Of a stretch of 64,000 nt of DNA, positions 61,779 to 64,000 are shown piece after piece. Position 1 is the stretch's first letter. Every line of letters begins with the position of its first letter. The stretch is from Castellaniella sp034674885 (GTDB lineage Bacteria; Pseudomonadota; Gammaproteobacteria; Burkholderiales; Burkholderiaceae_B). The notes beneath the pieces are model-generated. The model worked only from the letters and a program-made list of their open reading frames with translations, made no database searches and was not told the DNA's origin. The position numbers were made by a program, and so were the translations under genes. The stretch spans positions 9,187-73,186 of the forward strand of contig NZ_JAUCDS010000016.1 in assembly GCF_034674885.1 (NCBI RefSeq), written 5' to 3'.

Positions 61779-64000
61779 ATGACGATGTCTCCCGTATCTC
61801 CCGCTTTTGTTCATCTGCGCAGCCATTCCGAATTTTCCGTGGTGGATGGCATCGCGCGCATTCCCGATCTGGTCAAGCGCGCCAAGGCCTTCGGCCAGCC
61901 AGCCATGGCCCTGACGGACCTGGCCAATCTGTTCGCCTGGATCAAGTTCTACAAGGCGGCCCGCAAGGCCGGGATCAAGCCGATCGCAGGCTGCGACGTC
62001 TGGCTGCAGAATCCGGATGACGAGGACAAGCCGTTTCGCCTGCTGCTGCTGGCGACCGACCACACGGCCTACCTGGACCTGTGCGAACTGCTCAGCCGGG
62101 CCTGGACGGAAAACAGTCAGCGAGGACGCGCCGAACTGCGCCGCGAATGGCTGTCGGGCAAAAGCGGCCTGATCGTGCTGTCTGGAGGTCGAGCCGGTGA
62201 CGTCGGCCATGCCTTGGAAGCGGGCCGGGCGGACGAAGCCCGGCGCCTGGCGCGCCTGTGGGCGGAGGATTTCCCGGACAGCTATTTCATCGAACTGCAA
62301 CGCGCCGGCTTCGAGGGTGACGAGGCCTACGTCCAGGCCGCCTTGCGGGTGGCCGCCGATTGCAGCCTGCCGGTGGTGGCGACCCATCCCATCCAGTTCA
62401 TCGAACCGGACGATTTCCGCGCCCACGAGGCTCGCGTCTGCATTGCCGATGGCGAACTGCTGGGCAATCCACGCCGGGTCAAGCGCTTTACGCCCGAGCA
62501 GTACATGCCCGACAGTGACGCCATGGCGCGGCGGTTTGCCGACGTGCCCTCGGCGCTGGTCAATACGGTGCAGATCGCCCGGCGCTGCAATCTGACGCTG
62601 ACGCTGGGGCACCCCGAACTGCCGCTGTTCCCCACGCCCGATGGCGTGTCGCTGGATGATTACATGGTGCATCTGGCCAACGAAGGGCTGCAGCGCCGCA
62701 TGGTGCAGCTGTATCCGGATGCCGATGATCGCGCCCGCCAGATGCCCGCCTACCAGGATCGCCTGGACCTGGAATGCAAGACCATCGTCGGCATGGGGTT
62801 CCCCGGCTATTTCCTGATCGTGCAGGACTTCATCAACTGGGGCAAGAGCCACGGCGTGCCGGTCGGGCCGGGCCGGGGGTCGGGGGCGGGGTCGCTGGTG
62901 GCCTACAGCCTGGGCATCACCGATCTGGATCCCCTGCGCTACGACTTGCTGTTCGAACGCTTCCTGAATCCCGAACGCGTGTCCATGCCCGACTTCGACG
63001 TGGACTTCTGCCAGGACAACCGCGAACGCGTCATCGAGTATGTGAAGGAAAAGTACGGCCGCGACGCTGTCAGCCAGATTGCGACTTTTGGCACCCTGGG
63101 CGCCAAGGCAGTGGTGCGCGACGTCGGGCGGGTGCTGGAAATGCCCTACAGCGTCTGCGACAACCTGTCAAAGATGATCCCCTTCAATCCGGCCGACCCC
63201 TGGACGCTGGAACGCACCCTGGAAAACGAGCCGGCCTTCAAGGAACGCTACGACACGGACGAAGAAATCCACGCCCTGATCGATCTGGCCCGGCCCCTGG
63301 AGGGGCTGACGCGCAATATCGGCATGCACGCGGGGGGGGTGATCATCGCCCGGGGCAAGCTCACCGACTACACCCCGCTGTATTGCCAGCCGGGCAGCGA
63401 ATCCAGCGTCGTCTCGCAATATGACAAGGGTGACGTGGAAGATGTCGGCCTGGTCAAATTCGACTTCCTGGGGCTGCGCAACCTGACCATTCTGGACTGG
63501 GCCGTGCGCTACGTGCGCGAGTTCAATCCTGGCATGAGCGATTTCGACATCATGAGCCTGCCGCTCGATGATCCGGAAACCTATGCCTTGCTGTCATCGG
63601 CCAACACCACGGCGGTCTTCCAGCTGGAATCGCGGGGCATGAAAGAGCTGCTGAAAAGCATGCAGCCCAACACCTTCGAAGACGTGATCGCCTTGCTGGC
63701 CCTGTTTCGTCCCGGCCCGCTGGAATCGGGCATGGTGGTCGATTTCGTCAACCGCAAGCATGGCCGCGCCGACGTCGATTACTTCCACCCCGACCTGGAA
63801 CCCGTGCTGAAAAGCACCTATGGCGTCATCGTCTACCAGGAACAGGTGATGCTGATCTCCCAGATCATCGGTGGCTATTCCCTGGGGGGCGCCGACCTGC
63901 TGCGTCGGGCCATGGGCAAAAAGAAGCCCGAAGAGATGGCCAAGCACCGGGTGGTCTTCCAGGAAGGCGCCGTCAAGAAAGGCTACGACGCCGATCTGGC
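61779..64000 (+). CDS. dnaE: DNA polymerase III alpha subunit (3' end outside window)
   Basis: First 740 residues of about 1160. PHP domain from FVHLRSHSEFSVVDGIARIP, then the palm with GPGRGSGAGSLVAYSLGITD, catalytic aspartates in SMPDFDVDFCQDNRERV, and the NIGMHAGGVIIARG and YDKGDVEDVGLVKFDFLGL motifs. The frame stays open to the window edge. Replicative polymerase of the chromosome. A second ATG two codons later (61785) is an alternative start. Confidence 0.97.
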   Translation, partial: MTMSPVSPAFVHLRSHSEFSVVDGIARIPDLVKRAKAFGQPAMALTDLANLFAWIKFYKAARKAGIKPIAGCDVWLQNPDDEDKPFRLLLLATDHTAYLDLCELLSRAWTENSQRGRAELRREWLSGKSGLIVLSGGRAGDVGHALEAGRADEARRLARLWAEDFPDSYFIELQRAGFEGDEAYVQAALRVAADCSLPVVATHPIQFIEPDDFRAHEARVCIADGELLGNPRRVKRFTPEQYMPDSDAMARRFADVPSALVNTVQIARRCNLTLTLGHPELPLFPTPDGVSLDDYMVHLANEGLQRRMVQLYPDADDRARQMPAYQDRLDLECKTIVGMGFPGYFLIVQDFINWGKSHGVPVGPGRGSGAGSLVAYSLGITDLDPLRYDLLFERFLNPERVSMPDFDVDFCQDNRERVIEYVKEKYGRDAVSQIATFGTLGAKAVVRDVGRVLEMPYSVCDNLSKMIPFNPADPWTLERTLENEPAFKERYDTDEEIHALIDLARPLEGLTRNIGMHAGGVIIARGKLTDYTPLYCQPGSESSVVSQYDKGDVEDVGLVKFDFLGLRNLTILDWAVRYVREFNPGMSDFDIMSLPLDDPETYALLSSANTTAVFQLESRGMKELLKSMQPNTFEDVIALLALFRPGPLESGMVVDFVNRKHGRADVDYFHPDLEPVLKSTYGVIVYQEQVMLISQIIGGYSLGGADLLRRAMGKKKPEEMAKHRVVFQEGAVKKGYDADL

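Overview
The window is GC-rich, densely packed chromosomal DNA that reads as the core genome of a betaproteobacterium, most likely Burkholderiales, family Alcaligenaceae (Bordetella/Achromobacter/Castellaniella-like). The evidence is the gene content and order (truB-typA, xseB-ispA-dxs-folE2, rpsF-priB-rpsR-rplI-dnaB, alaC-hom-thrC, alr..radA, rfbD-rfbB next to argA/hrpA) and the frequent ATGA or TGATG gene overlaps. The genus is not decided by the sequence alone. I see no rRNA, tRNA, CRISPR array, phage or complete insertion sequence. About 58 genes are supported, and no gap between genes exceeds about 205 bp.

Layout. 1-3.6 kb: the end of truB, typA, and a YqiA-type esterase fused to a GNAT acetyltransferase. 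3.6-7.65 kb (minus): an uncharacterised three-gene envelope operon, with a four-helix membrane protein followed by two paralogous secreted LprI-domain plus propeller-like proteins. 7.75-10.8 kb (minus): a polar amino acid ABC importer (hisJQMP/argT type). 10.9-14.3 kb: a LOG-family gene head-to-head with polA, their start codons overlapping by two bases. 14.3-19.9 kb: a Na/Pi cotransporter, htpX, a DMT permease, a two-domain sulfurtransferase and an orphan Rieske oxygenase. 20.1-24.0 kb: xseB-ispA-dxs-folE2. 24.2-27.2 kb: rpsF-priB-rpsR-rplI, a strong terminator, then dnaB. 27.2-31.0 kb (minus): Mth938-like gene, bcp, PIN-PhoH ATPase, pdxA. 31.2-35.1 kb: alaC-hom-thrC. 35.1-37.7 kb: an Lrp/AsnC regulator divergent from ornithine cyclodeaminase and arginase. 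37.7-40.7 kb (minus): hpnC-hpnD-hpnE for squalene. 40.9-45.6 kb: alr, an SDR gene, radA, TauE/SafE, kdkA. 45.7-49.6 kb: potFGHI. 49.6-53.7 kb: Pit transporter and Tat-exported carbonic anhydrase (minus), rpiA, phoU. 53.8-57.6 kb (minus): yggX, rfbD, rfbB, argA. 57.7-64 kb: hrpA and the first two thirds of dnaE.

How the genes fit together. Dxs and IspA supply isoprenoid precursors that HpnC/D/E could turn into squalene; no squalene-hopene cyclase is visible here. Arginase plus ornithine cyclodeaminase give an arginine-to-proline route under a divergent Lrp-type regulator, while the His/Arg-type and polyamine importers bring in related nitrogen compounds and ArgA starts arginine synthesis. NptA-type, Pit and PhoU proteins bear on phosphate handling. 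KdkA, RfbB and RfbD act in LPS or surface sugar synthesis.

Most of the window is ordinary core genome. The items most worth a second look are the LprI/propeller operon (3.6-7.6 kb), the overlapping divergent start codons of polA and its neighbour, and the perfect 25-bp inverted repeat followed by a terminator-like hairpin in front of alr (40.8-40.9 kb).
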